A stretch of DNA of 12,386 nucleotides from an uncultured Pirellula sp. Its GTDB lineage: Bacteria > Planctomycetota > Planctomycetia > Pirellulales > Pirellulaceae. Positions 1 through 7,093 of the stretch are shown one piece after another (positions within the stretch are counted from its first letter, which is position 1; each line of letters opens with the position of its first letter). The stretch lies in contig CAILTZ010000409.1 in NCBI GenBank assembly GCA_903837255.1, forward strand, positions 1 through 12,386. The letters run 5' to 3'. The notes beneath the pieces are model-generated. The model had not been told where the DNA came from and ran no database searches. It was given only the letters and a program-made list of their open reading frames with translations. The translations under genes and the position numbers were made by a program.

Positions 1-1069
1 CGTCGAGCATCCCTTGTTGGAACAGATCCTCGATCAGTGCCGAATAGCCTTGGTCGTACATCGGCGCGACGATGTTCTTCATGCCCTCGATGGATGTGAA
101 GGGTTTGCTGCCGTGGATGTCCCAGGTGATCTCGTCGAAGACCGTTAAAAAGGTATTGATGGTCACGAAGCGAACACCGGCTTGGATCAAACGGCGAGCG
201 AGCAGACAGCACTGGCCAAAGCGATGCATGCCATAGCGCTCGCGTACGGCTTGGGGTTCGGCTGCGAGGTTGAAAGCTTCGCGGGCTTGGGTGCTGGTCA
301 TCAATCGATAGGCCGAAGCGAAGTGCTCGTCCATCATCTTGGCCGACTCGCTGGCTTCGAAACGCGATACGGAGGCATCGACGATATCGCGCAGGCGTTG
401 TCGGCGGTCGATGCGCGCCGTGCCGATGGTTTCTGGTGGAAGCAGATCGGGGACTTTGAAGTTCGGTTGGCTCGGGTCGGCCATCAGAGCAAAGGGGTCT
501 TGAGCTTTGCCTAGGAACCCGCCGGCTTGTCCGTTGGGCAGGTTTCCACCGCCACGGCCCATGGTTTCAGGGAGGACCACGTGAGGTGGAAGGTCCGAGC
601 GTCTACCGAGCAGAAAGCCTGCGACACTTCCAGCGTGAGGTGTGTTGACACCACCTTGGAACTGTCGACCGGTTTGCATGATTTGCCATCCTGCGTCATG
701 GACCGCTGCTCCGCGGTGAAAGCAGGATCGGACCAAGGAGAATTTATCGGCGATCTGAGCATGCTTGGGGAGAATCTCCGAGAGGAGCATTCCGGGAGCT
801 TTGGTCGGGATGGGCTTGAAAGGACCCCGGACCTCTGCTGGTGCGTCGGGTTTGACGTCGAAGGTATCGATGTGGCTTGGGGCACCGAGGTTGAAGATCA
901 TGATCGCCGAGCGCTTGGACTTGGCAGGGTCGATCGCTTGAGAGTCTGCGGCGGCCAAGTACTGAGGCAGGCCTAGACCGACTGCACCGAGCGTTCCGAC
1001 TTGGAGGAAATCTCGACGAGTCGTTCCGTTGCAGGTTTGAGCTGATCCATCAGAGATGAAGGTCAACAT
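1..1069 (-). CDS. DUF1501 family protein, Tat-exported (3' end beyond window)
   Basis: The reading frame is open from an ATG at 1069 to base 1, giving 356 residues and no stop, so the C-terminus is missing. The N-terminus carries a twin-arginine motif, TTRRDFLQVG (Arg19-Arg20), followed by a short hydrophobic, Ala/Gly-rich stretch, so Tat export is likely. Soon after comes NLGAPSHIDTFDVKP, matching the family hallmark near the N-terminus (usually N-x-GGPSxxDTFDxKP), then a LSEILPKHAQIADKFSLVRS stretch and a C-H-R-G-A-x-V-H-D-A-G-W segment typical of DUF1501. The family is distantly related to the alkaline phosphatase/sulfatase fold. Its biochemical role is not established; in planctomycetes it often sits beside DUF1549/DUF1553 genes, which may lie past the window edge. 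Members usually run to about 430-480 residues, so roughly a quarter is absent. There is no Shine-Dalgarno: seven C residues directly precede the ATG on the coding strand. It lies 63 nt after the symporter stop with no terminator visible between them. Confidence 0.88.
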   Translation of the reverse strand, partial: MLTFISDGSAQTCNGTTRRDFLQVGTLGAVGLGLPQYLAAADSQAIDPAKSKRSAIMIFNLGAPSHIDTFDVKPDAPAEVRGPFKPIPTKAPGMLLSEILPKHAQIADKFSLVRSCFHRGAAVHDAGWQIMQTGRQFQGGVNTPHAGSVAGFLLGRRSDLPPHVVLPETMGRGGGNLPNGQAGGFLGKAQDPFALMADPSQPNFKVPDLLPPETIGTARIDRRQRLRDIVDASVSRFEASESAKMMDEHFASAYRLMTSTQAREAFNLAAEPQAVRERYGMHRFGQCCLLARRLIQAGVRFVTINTFLTVFDEITWDIHGSKPFTSIEGMKNIVAPMYDQGYSALIEDLFQQGMLD

Positions 1070-1132
1070 GGGGGGGAATTCCCTGGGATAGTTTCGAGGC
1101 TAGGTTCAGTGATCTAAGAGTATACCCGGAAA

Positions 1133-2557
1133 TTACTTTGAGAGCACCTTTGGCAGGATCCACATCACAGCGGGCGGGATGACCAGGATTGCTAGGATAT
1201 TCAGACCGAATCCCGCGATGAGCATGTCTTTGACGGGAAATTTTTTCTGGGCAAAGACCAGGGTGTTCGGTGGAGTCGCCACCGGCATCATAAATCCACA
1301 GCTGCTGGCAAGGACCGTGGCGCTTAGCAAAACAATCGGATCGATTTTCATGGCCGATGCGGCTCCCATGAGGATCGGGATCATGGTCGTGGCCGTCGCG
1401 ACGTTGCTAGCCATCTCGCTGATAGCCACTACGAGCAGAACCACTGCGGTCAAAAGGAGCCAGATCGGAACCCCTTGGAGGCCAGCGGCCGCGATACCGA
1501 TCTGCTCATCGAGTTTCGATTTGCTGATGGCATTCGAGAGGCTCAAGCCCCCGCCGAAGAGGAGCAATACACCCCAGGGGATTCGATCGACGTCCTTCCA
1601 CACAAGCACCGGCTTGCCCAGCGGAAAGACAAGGAGCAAGGCCAGAGCGCACATCGCGATCCAAGCGTCGTTGGCCGGTGAGAGCCGAGCGTGCCATGAG
1701 GTGTTTTCAAGCAGATCCAGGATAGGTGTTCGCAGGATCCAACTGCCAGCGGCGACGGCAAAGATGATCAGTGTGGTGCGTTGTTGCCAAGTTAACCGGT
1801 GGGTCGATTTCCATTCTTCGGCCCATTCGCTCGGAACGGTGATGCTCAGATTTTTCATCGGCCAGAGGATCAGCACCATCCAGACCCAACAACCCACGAG
1901 CAAGACCGCGACGATCGGCATGGCCACGAGCATCCAGTTCCAGAAACCGATTTCCATTCCGCGCTCCCGCAGGAACCCAGAGAAGTAGATATTCGGTGCG
2001 GTTCCGACCAGGGTTCCCATCCCTCCGATGCTTGCGGCATACGCGACTCCGATGAGGATCGATTTGGCAAAGTTCGGATGGTTGGTCGTCGCAATAACGC
2101 TAAGGGCAAGAGGTAGCATGAGCATGGTGGTGGCAGTGTTGTTGATCCACATGCTGAGCATCGCAGTGCAGAGCATGAAGGCAGCCACGACACGGCTCGC
2201 ATTCGAGCCAGCCCAGCGCAGCAAAAACAGCGCACCGATGCGATGGAGCATCGTCTTCTCGATCGCCAATCCTAAACCGAAGCCACCTAGGAAGAAGTAG
2301 ACACTTTCGTTTGCATACGGTGCACAGGCATCCATCATCGCCGATTTGGCCGGATAGAGCCCGGTCAGTGGCAAGACGATCATCGGCAAAAGAGCGGTCA
2401 GTTCCAGCGGGACCGGTTCGGTCATCCACCAGACAGCCATCCACAGGCTAAGTGCCGCTACGGTGGCAGCCAAAGGGGGAAACGAATCGATTCGGATCAG
2501 TAGCCAGTAGGCGGCGATGGCAAGCAACGGACCCAGAGGAAATGTAATCTTGTTCAT
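1133..2557 (-). CDS. DASS/SLC13 family anion:Na+ symporter
   Basis: A 474-residue polytopic membrane protein of normal length for the divalent anion:Na+ symporter family, which imports di- and tricarboxylates or sulfate with sodium. The family's duplicated layout is visible. The first half has INNTATTMLMLP (N139-N140-T141) and GTAPN (185-189). The second half has LLLFGGGLSLS (331-341), EMASNVATATTMIP (S384-N385-V386) and ATPPNTLVFA (427-436). In characterised relatives the SNT-type motifs form the Na+ and substrate site; here the first reads NNT and the second SNV. About eleven hydrophobic segments can be seen. The ATG at 2557 is preferred. An in-frame TTG at 2581 would add eight residues but would put a TATACT box inside the gene. 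The substrate cannot be read from sequence, and sulfate remains possible. It lies between an unknown exported protein and a DUF1501 gene, which does not indicate a pathway. Confidence 0.9.
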   Translation of the reverse strand: MNKITFPLGPLLAIAAYWLLIRIDSFPPLAATVAALSLWMAVWWMTEPVPLELTALLPMIVLPLTGLYPAKSAMMDACAPYANESVYFFLGGFGLGLAIEKTMLHRIGALFLLRWAGSNASRVVAAFMLCTAMLSMWINNTATTMLMLPLALSVIATTNHPNFAKSILIGVAYAASIGGMGTLVGTAPNIYFSGFLRERGMEIGFWNWMLVAMPIVAVLLVGCWVWMVLILWPMKNLSITVPSEWAEEWKSTHRLTWQQRTTLIIFAVAAGSWILRTPILDLLENTSWHARLSPANDAWIAMCALALLLVFPLGKPVLVWKDVDRIPWGVLLLFGGGLSLSNAISKSKLDEQIGIAAAGLQGVPIWLLLTAVVLLVVAISEMASNVATATTMIPILMGAASAMKIDPIVLLSATVLASSCGFMMPVATPPNTLVFAQKKFPVKDMLIAGFGLNILAILVIPPAVMWILPKVLSK

Positions 2558-2616
2558 GCCCAAGAGTATAAACTCTGCCAATAGCTCGAAGATCGACTTG
2601 CAGGTAAATCGTGACT

Positions 2617-3513
2617 CTATCGCCTCTTGGGGGAATCAGATTTTACGGTTTTTGCGGCTTGGGCCTCGGCGAATTCGTCCGGAGCGTTCAGTTCAGCCAC
2701 TCGAACCAGCAAGATCACGTCTTGGATCTCACCTTCTTTGGATCGAGTACGAAAGAAGTGCTCACCGATACCTCGCGGTTCGGGGCTAGAGGTGACCAAG
2801 AGGCAATCGCCAATTTGCATGCTGAGGGCCAGGGTCAAGGAGTCCCAGCTGAGGCTTTCTCGGCGCTCTTCGGTACGGATGGCGGAATCTTTGGCGACGA
2901 CACTGCGGCGGGTTTGCCCGTATTCGAGTTCGGGTCTCAGGAGGACGTGCGCTGATTGGGGACCGAGGGGTTTGGCGTACAGGGAGAACAGGAAATGAGG
3001 TGCGGGAAACTGGCCACCTCGAAACCCGTCGTCGTTGTAAAAAAGGGTCACTGTTTCTTTGGAGAGATTGCGGACAGTGAGGACTTTGCGTTGGTCGGGT
3101 CGGCATCGCCACAGTTGAGAGAAGCTCGAAACGTCGGCAACCACACCGGCTTGTTCCATGGGGTCTTGCTCGATCCTTGCGGCATTTTGGGAGACCCAAG
3201 CTTGGGTGATGGCCGGAAGTTGCCCGGAAAATTTTCCTGCTCGCAGTCCGTTTCGATCCAGTAGGAGTCTTTGCTCGGGCGCAATGACTTGTTCATCCGC
3301 ATAGGTCCAAAGATCTTTCATTTGCTGAGACTCGACTGAGCTGAGTCGCAGCAGAATGGTTTCGATACCGACGGTGTCTGGGGATATTTCCTGGGTGAGA
3401 ATCGAAGGCTTGCTCGGCTCGGGTTCTTTTCGAGTCGGCAGCCAATGCGCGCATCCGCAAGTGGAGCTTGCAAGAGCGCTAATCAGGAAACAACGCCTAG
3501 ATGTTCTCCGCAT
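2617..3513 (-). CDS. Exported protein of unknown function, Tat/lipoprotein-like signal
   Basis: This is a 298-residue protein that I do not recognise as a named family. The N-terminus MRRTSRRCFLISALAS has SRRCFLI, a good match to the twin-arginine consensus S/T-R-R-x-F-L-K. A short hydrophobic stretch then ends in TCGC. Cys21 could be a lipoprotein cysteine, though Thr at -3 and Cys at -2 make the lipobox weak. The body has no membrane segments. A conserved-looking middle part (about residues 50-110) includes IETILLRLSSVESQ and LLLDRNGLRAGKFSGQLP. The C-terminal half ends with a beta-rich stretch (IGDCLLVTSSPEPRGIGEHF, then DVILLVRVAEL) and a basic tail. The gene starts 11 nt after the stop of the TIGR03009-like gene, so the two are very probably co-transcribed and may act together in the periplasm or at the outer membrane. 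No Shine-Dalgarno is present. Planctomycete hypothetical proteins of similar pattern exist as far as I recall, but none has a known role. Confidence 0.8.
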   Translation of the reverse strand: MRRTSRRCFLISALASSTCGCAHWLPTRKEPEPSKPSILTQEISPDTVGIETILLRLSSVESQQMKDLWTYADEQVIAPEQRLLLDRNGLRAGKFSGQLPAITQAWVSQNAARIEQDPMEQAGVVADVSSFSQLWRCRPDQRKVLTVRNLSKETVTLFYNDDGFRGGQFPAPHFLFSLYAKPLGPQSAHVLLRPELEYGQTRRSVVAKDSAIRTEERRESLSWDSLTLALSMQIGDCLLVTSSPEPRGIGEHFFRTRSKEGEIQDVILLVRVAELNAPDEFAEAQAAKTVKSDSPKRR

Positions 3514-3524
3514 GTTTGAGGGGA

Positions 3525-4805
3525 TTATTTAGGTCCACCGGGGAGGTTCGGAGCGTTTTGGTTGGCCGTTCTGGGGACTTGAGGCTGGGCGGGCATATAA
3601 GGGATCTCGTTGGTTTTCCAACCGGCTCCCGGATCGATCGGGATAAAATCCCTTTGGAAGAGCGATTCGCTAAGTTTCTGGAAGATGTTGGAATTGATCT
3701 GACGGCTGGCGAACTGATAGACCATTCGTTTGTCGCGAGGTTCGATCACCACGCCGTTGGCATTGACCGCTTGGTCGCTCCATTCAGGCATGTACAAGAC
3801 CATCAGTTCAGGCAGAAACATGTCGCGATCTAGGACGATTTGAACGTGGTGATAATTCACCGCGTCGACAGGATACTTCGGATAAGCTTCGATGGCATAT
3901 TTGTTTTCAACCGCTCGTCCATTTTCGGTGCCGGGAGAAATCGCGCGGACCCAGTAACGGGCCTTGATCTCGTCGGCCTTGACTCCAAAGAGAAACGGCA
4001 GGGGTGAGTTCATGATTCCCAGTCCCTGCATCTCCGGAGGCAGTTCGAGTTTGGTTCGGATTTTTTCCTTGCGGTCATAATCCCAAACGAACTTGCCATC
4101 GCAAACGACCCACTCGCCGGAGTTGTTTGGGTCGACCTTCAGTTCGACTTGTTTGTCTTTGGATACCTGGCCGGTCATCTTGGTGTAGACCTCGGTCTTG
4201 AACAGGCCGCGGTCTGGTTTTTGAAAGCGAACCACTCCGCGGCTGGCGGCCACGGTGATATCGCCTCGTCCGAGTTGACGAGCGATCTCCTGCACACCGG
4301 GTGCTTGGGAGTCGAACTCCCATCGACTGAATTCGCAGCTGAAGCGTTCGATCTTGGCCGTCTCTTGTTCCCAGTAGGCTAGGATTTGATCGATGGTTTG
4401 TTGTTCTTGAGGAGTAAGCTCAGGGAATGGTCGTTGCTGGATGACTTGGCCGCCATTGTTAGGGCCTTGCATTTGAAATTCTTGGCCATCGCGGACGGCT
4501 TGCTGCAACTGGCTCTGAACGCGGTTGGCGTTTTGCGGGTTGAGCTGCGGGTTGAGTTGCGGGTTTTGCTGTTGAGTTTGCTGGGGAGCTTGACCTTGCG
4601 GTGCACCGCTAGGGCTTTTTGCCGGAGCCGCAGGGTTCGATCCACCGTAACCTGGCGAGCGAGGCTGGACGATCGGGGCTTGGCCAAGCGCCAGGTGCAC
4701 GGAGCTTGAAACTAGGCAAGCTACCATCGTGCAAGCTACCATCGTGGTCATCCGGAGAGCGCGATGGACTTGAATCGTAGTGGTTCGGCGCATTGGGTCA
4801 CTCAT
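3525..4805 (-). CDS. Secreted TIGR03009-like planctomycete protein
   Basis: 426 residues from the chosen ATG. A Sec signal peptide is clear: basic n-region (MRRTTTIQVHRALR), hydrophobic core TMVACTMVACLVSSSVHLAL, and likely cleavage after GQA at about residue 43. A low-complexity Pro/Gln/Asn linker follows (about 44-125, with repeated LNPQ units). The folded part begins near ELTPQEQQTIDQILAYWEQE and includes FSCEFSRWEFD, GVVRFQKPDRGLFKTE, WVVCDGKFVWDYD and SPLPFLFGVKADEIKARYW. This layout resembles TIGR03009, a planctomycete-specific family with a fold likely related to LolA-type lipoprotein or lipid carriers; that last point is inference. Possible starts are ATG 4805, ATG 4793 (an AGGA lies 11 nt upstream) and TTG 4883. 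The TTG would put about 26 unusual residues before the signal peptide and is unlikely. The gene is followed 11 nt later by an unknown exported protein and preceded by a 148-nt gap. Confidence 0.82.
   Translation of the reverse strand: MSDPMRRTTTIQVHRALRMTTMVACTMVACLVSSSVHLALGQAPIVQPRSPGYGGSNPAAPAKSPSGAPQGQAPQQTQQQNPQLNPQLNPQNANRVQSQLQQAVRDGQEFQMQGPNNGGQVIQQRPFPELTPQEQQTIDQILAYWEQETAKIERFSCEFSRWEFDSQAPGVQEIARQLGRGDITVAASRGVVRFQKPDRGLFKTEVYTKMTGQVSKDKQVELKVDPNNSGEWVVCDGKFVWDYDRKEKIRTKLELPPEMQGLGIMNSPLPFLFGVKADEIKARYWVRAISPGTENGRAVENKYAIEAYPKYPVDAVNYHHVQIVLDRDMFLPELMVLYMPEWSDQAVNANGVVIEPRDKRMVYQFASRQINSNIFQKLSESLFQRDFIPIDPGAGWKTNEIPYMPAQPQVPRTANQNAPNLPGGPK
4716..4745 (-). repeat. In-frame 15-bp tandem duplication in the signal peptide
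   Basis: Two perfect adjacent copies of the plus-strand unit gcaagctaccatcgt lie at 4716-4730 and 4731-4745. On the coding strand they encode TMVAC-TMVAC inside the hydrophobic core of the signal peptide of the TIGR03009-like gene. The unit is exactly five codons, so the frame is kept. Absence of any difference between the copies suggests a recent slippage event or a mutable site. Confidence 0.9.
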
Positions 4806-4920
4806 CCTTGAGCGGTGAATACGGGATTGGCTCGGCAGTTGCGGCCTGAAGAGCCGTTTGTGAAATCTCCCAGAGACTAACAATATTTACGTGTGGCTTC
4901 TAGATCGTTTTTCGAGCCCT

Positions 4921-4942
4921 AAAACGTATTGCTAGCAAAACG
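4921..4942 (-). terminator. Weak intrinsic-terminator-like hairpin
   Basis: On the minus strand, 12 nt after the stop of the small membrane protein gene, CGTTTTG and CAATACG form a seven-base stem with one mismatch around CTAG (4942-4925), followed directly by TTTT (4924-4921). The stem is AT-rich and short, so any termination would be leaky. It is the only such candidate between this gene and the TIGR03009-like gene. Confidence 0.3.
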
Positions 4943-4953
4943 AGCCTTGCGAG

Positions 4954-5388
4954 TTATTCGATGGTCCCGTAGCAGAGATAGAAAACCAGCATGAGTTGGC
5001 AGGCGCTGACCCCCAAGCCCACCGGGTGGCCCAAGCGAGCTCGGCGTTGGGTCATGAAAAAAATCACCGACAGGACGATCAGGGTTCCGAGTCCCTTGGC
5101 GATCAGAAACAGGGTTACGTCCGGGATCGAGCCTTTGGGGAGTTGATCGAGTTGCATAAGCCATCTGCCGATGGGGTTCATTTCGAGTTGCCTGAGGCTT
5201 TCGGCATAGCGGATCGTAAGGAGCATGTCGTAGGCCGAGATCGCTCCGATGACCATGAGGTAGAGAAACAGCAGCGCGTTCGAGATACCTCGAACCCACG
5301 GTTGCGACGAAGCCCTGGGGCTCCTCGGGCGGTGATTCTGGCTTAGGAGTTGTCTTTTTCGAAGGGGGACTTGGACGATCGCGCTCAT
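4954..5388 (-). CDS. Small three-helix membrane protein, DUF5658-like
   Basis: 144 residues. A basic, polar N-terminal tail (1-33) leads to three predicted membrane helices at about 35-57, 89-112 and 121-141. Helix 1 ends with AYDMLLT (Asp54, Thr58), a short loop carries EMNP (69-72), and helix 2 contains LFLIAKGLGTLIVL with a buried Lys98. This D..LT / E-x-NP / K-in-helix pattern resembles DUF5658-type small membrane proteins; the assignment is from memory of the pattern and is tentative. No function is known. The ATG at 5388 has an AGGAG 11 nt upstream on the coding strand, the clearest Shine-Dalgarno in the left block. An overlapping frame (5488-4919) is longer but lacks membrane segments and has shadow-like composition, so this frame is preferred. 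The gene is the first of the minus-strand block and is divergent from the antiporter gene. Confidence 0.75.
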   Translation of the reverse strand: MSAIVQVPLRKRQLLSQNHRPRSPRASSQPWVRGISNALLFLYLMVIGAISAYDMLLTIRYAESLRQLEMNPIGRWLMQLDQLPKGSIPDVTLFLIAKGLGTLIVLSVIFFMTQRRARLGHPVGLGVSACQLMLVFYLCYGTIE

Positions 5389-5560
5389 GAACTGGAATTC
5401 TCCTGCGTTGTAGGTTCAAGTTACTTGAGAGGGCCGCACGAAAGGCAACCCGACCAAGGGCTCGGTGTTGCTTGTGGTAGAGCAACAAAGGGGTGGAACG
5501 AATGCCTTTTCATGCGTTTTGCGTGCCAAAGCGTGAGTATTCGGTGGGAAAATTCTCAGT

Positions 5561-5574
5561 GGGGATCGATCCCC
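5561..5574. promoter_or_regulatory. Perfect 14-bp palindrome GGGGATCGATCCCC
   Basis: A self-complementary 14-mer in the middle of the divergent intergenic region, GC-rich at both ends with GATCGATC at the centre. It could be a dimeric regulator site. Its role is unknown and chance cannot be excluded. Confidence 0.35.
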
Positions 5575-5763
5575 CCTTGCTGGTCCCTCAAGGCGTAGAA
5601 TTCCTTTCGACAAGAAAACCAGCGTATTTGCGGGGACCAAGCCACCTTGTCGATTGCGGACCTTTTAGGCAGACCGCAGGTCGGAAAATGAGCATTTTGG
5701 CGGAACGATCCCGGCCGGAGCCGGTAGAAAAACCACAAATTGCTGCTGATTCAAGCGGTTATC

Positions 5764-5793
5764 AGTTGTTTGAACAACTATTGTTTATACAAT
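5764..5793. promoter_or_regulatory. Tandem palindromes, probable operator before antiporter start
   Basis: Two related imperfect palindromes lie head to tail with a 15-nt step: gttgtttgaacaac (5765-5778, extending to the 7-bp arms AGTTGTT/AACAACT at 5764-5779) and attgtttatacaat (5780-5793). Both fit TTGTTTnnACAA. The second ends 7 nt before the ATG at 5801 and overlaps a TATACA box (5786-5791) that could serve as a -10 element. A dimeric repressor or activator bound here would block or place RNA polymerase directly. No regulator gene is adjacent. The pattern is reminiscent of TTGT-ACAA sites used by several MarR/TetR-type regulators, but a family cannot be assigned. Confidence 0.55.
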
Positions 5794-5800
5794 CAAGCGG

Positions 5801-7093
5801 ATGAACAACCTCAATCTTGCCATTCAGTTTTTTCTTCAGATCGCGGTCATCCTGGGGGCTTGTCGCCTTGTTGGGCTTGTCGCGAAACACTTCGGTCAAC
5901 CGCAAGTCGTGGCCGAGATGATCGCCGGAGTGCTGCTCGGGCCGTCACTCTTTGGGCTGCTGGCCCCGGAGTGGCAAAGCTCGCTCTTTCCATGGGATGC
6001 CAAGCAGGCGACGCGGGATACCTCTTCGTATCTTTTCCCTGCCTCTCAATTGGGGCTAGCCCTCTATATGTTCGTTGTGGGGTTGGAATTCCGAATCGAC
6101 ATCGTCCGTCGTCACCTGAAAAGTTCGATCGCGGTATCGACGGCAGGGATGCTGGTTCCATTCTTATTGGGTGCTGGATTGGGATATTTGTTCCATTCCT
6201 GGGGTGGATTGTTTCCTGAGAGAACGTCGGCCAATGAAGCCATGCTTTTTGTCGGTGCATCGATGTGCATAACGGCCTTCCCCATGCTCGCGCGGATCAT
6301 CCATTTCAAGGGCCTTCAAGGGACCTTGATGGGAACGGTTGCCATCGGTGCCGGTGCGATCGATGACGCGGTTGCTTGGTGTCTCTTGGCGTTCGTATTA
6401 GCGAGTTTCGACAACGACCCGTCGCAAGCGATCCGGAGCATTGTCGGGGGGATTGTTTTTGTGCTGATCGTCACGATGGTCCTCCGACCGCTCCTATTGC
6501 GTTTCCATCGGATGTTTTTGGACGGTGCTGGAAAATTGAGCGAGACGGGTCTGGTCTTGGCATTGATGCTCATGGCCTTGGGAGCCTGGTTTACCGACTC
6601 GATCCATCTGCATGCGGTCTTTGGTGCGTTTTTGATTGGGACTGCGATCCCACGGGGCCAGATCCATTTGGGCGTTGTCGATCGGGTTCAGCCTTTGACG
6701 GTCGCACTTTTTTTGCCCTTGTTCTTTACCTATTCGGGGCTCAACACCCGGATTGGCTTGCTCAATCAATGGTGGCTTTTGGGAATATGCGTCGCGATTC
6801 TCATTGCGGCGATTCTTGGCAAATGGGCTGCGTGTTCGCTGGCCGCAAGGCTCTCGGGATTGAGCATGCGTGAGGCGATGGGGATTGGAGTGCTGATGAA
6901 TGCTCGCGGACTTATGGAATTGATCATCATCAACAAAGGTCTCGAACGAGGCATTATCTCCTACGAGCTTTTTGCTTGCCTTGTGATCATGGCCATCGTC
7001 ACGACGCTCATGGCTTCGCCGCTCTTTGATCGGATGGTGGGTACTGATCCGATGGCCTCTGGAGCGAGTTCAAACGAAGATGGCGTATCGTAA
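5801..7093 (+). CDS. CPA2 family cation:proton antiporter (KefB/Na_H_Exchanger type)
   Basis: 430 residues with about 12-13 hydrophobic segments, matching the membrane domain of CPA2 antiporters, which exchange Na+ or K+ for H+ across the inner membrane. Visible family motifs: GQPQVVAEMIAGVLLGPS (32-49), LGLALYMFVVGLEF (84-97), FVGASMCITAFPMLARI (130-146), GAGAIDDAVAWCLLAF (163-178) with the paired ion-site acids Asp168-Asp169, HAVFGAFLIGTAIPRG (261-276), LPLFFTYSGLNT (305-316), a lysine in ILGKWAAC (Lys341), and NARGLMELI (377-385). There is no C-terminal TrkA_N/RCK or UspA domain, so it is a short, membrane-only member without built-in nucleotide control. Whether it moves Na+ or K+ cannot be told. 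The ATG at 5801 has no Shine-Dalgarno and sits just after a palindrome cluster. The stop codon lies in the loop of a terminator-like hairpin facing a convergent gene. Confidence 0.92.
   Translation: MNNLNLAIQFFLQIAVILGACRLVGLVAKHFGQPQVVAEMIAGVLLGPSLFGLLAPEWQSSLFPWDAKQATRDTSSYLFPASQLGLALYMFVVGLEFRIDIVRRHLKSSIAVSTAGMLVPFLLGAGLGYLFHSWGGLFPERTSANEAMLFVGASMCITAFPMLARIIHFKGLQGTLMGTVAIGAGAIDDAVAWCLLAFVLASFDNDPSQAIRSIVGGIVFVLIVTMVLRPLLLRFHRMFLDGAGKLSETGLVLALMLMALGAWFTDSIHLHAVFGAFLIGTAIPRGQIHLGVVDRVQPLTVALFLPLFFTYSGLNTRIGLLNQWWLLGICVAILIAAILGKWAACSLAARLSGLSMREAMGIGVLMNARGLMELIIINKGLERGIISYELFACLVIMAIVTTLMASPLFDRMVGTDPMASGASSNEDGVS

Larger units (their letters stand above)
5389..5800. promoter_or_regulatory. 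Divergent intergenic region with multiple inverted repeats
   Basis: The 412 nt between the small membrane protein gene and the antiporter gene hold no convincing gene; short plus-strand frames here lack a start signal and recognisable protein content. The region should carry promoters for both directions. Inverted repeats found by eye: TCAAGT-T-ACTTGA at 5416-5428 in the probable leader of the minus-strand gene; GGGGATCGATCCCC at 5561-5574; AAAATG-AG-CATTTT at 5685-5698; and the tandem pair at 5764-5793, listed separately. The 8-mer tcaagcgg occurs at 5751-5758 and 5793-5800, flanking the tandem pair. Confidence 0.6.

Noticed and set aside
511..976. Open frames on both strands within the DUF1501 region
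   Set aside because: Both are out of frame with the continuous DUF1501 reading frame that covers 1-1069, and neither has recognisable protein features.
1070..1083. Seven-G tract and GGGAATTCCC palindrome just before the DUF1501 start
   Set aside because: A phase-variable promoter tract was considered, but the tract is short, lies next to the ATG rather than between promoter boxes, and the palindrome may be chance.
1179..1988. 269-codon plus-strand open frame antisense to the symporter
   Set aside because: Overlaps a clear DASS gene with strong motifs on the other strand. The translated product is rich in Ser/Thr/Arg/Ile without domains, as expected of a shadow frame.
4919..5488. Longer minus-strand frame overlapping the small membrane protein gene
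   Set aside because: Composition is Arg/Pro/Ser-rich without structure, whereas the alternative frame gives three clean membrane helices and an AGGAG before its ATG.
5493..5804. 103-codon plus-strand frame in the divergent intergenic region
   Set aside because: No domain or membrane pattern and no ribosome binding site; it ends just inside the antiporter start and crosses several inverted repeats.
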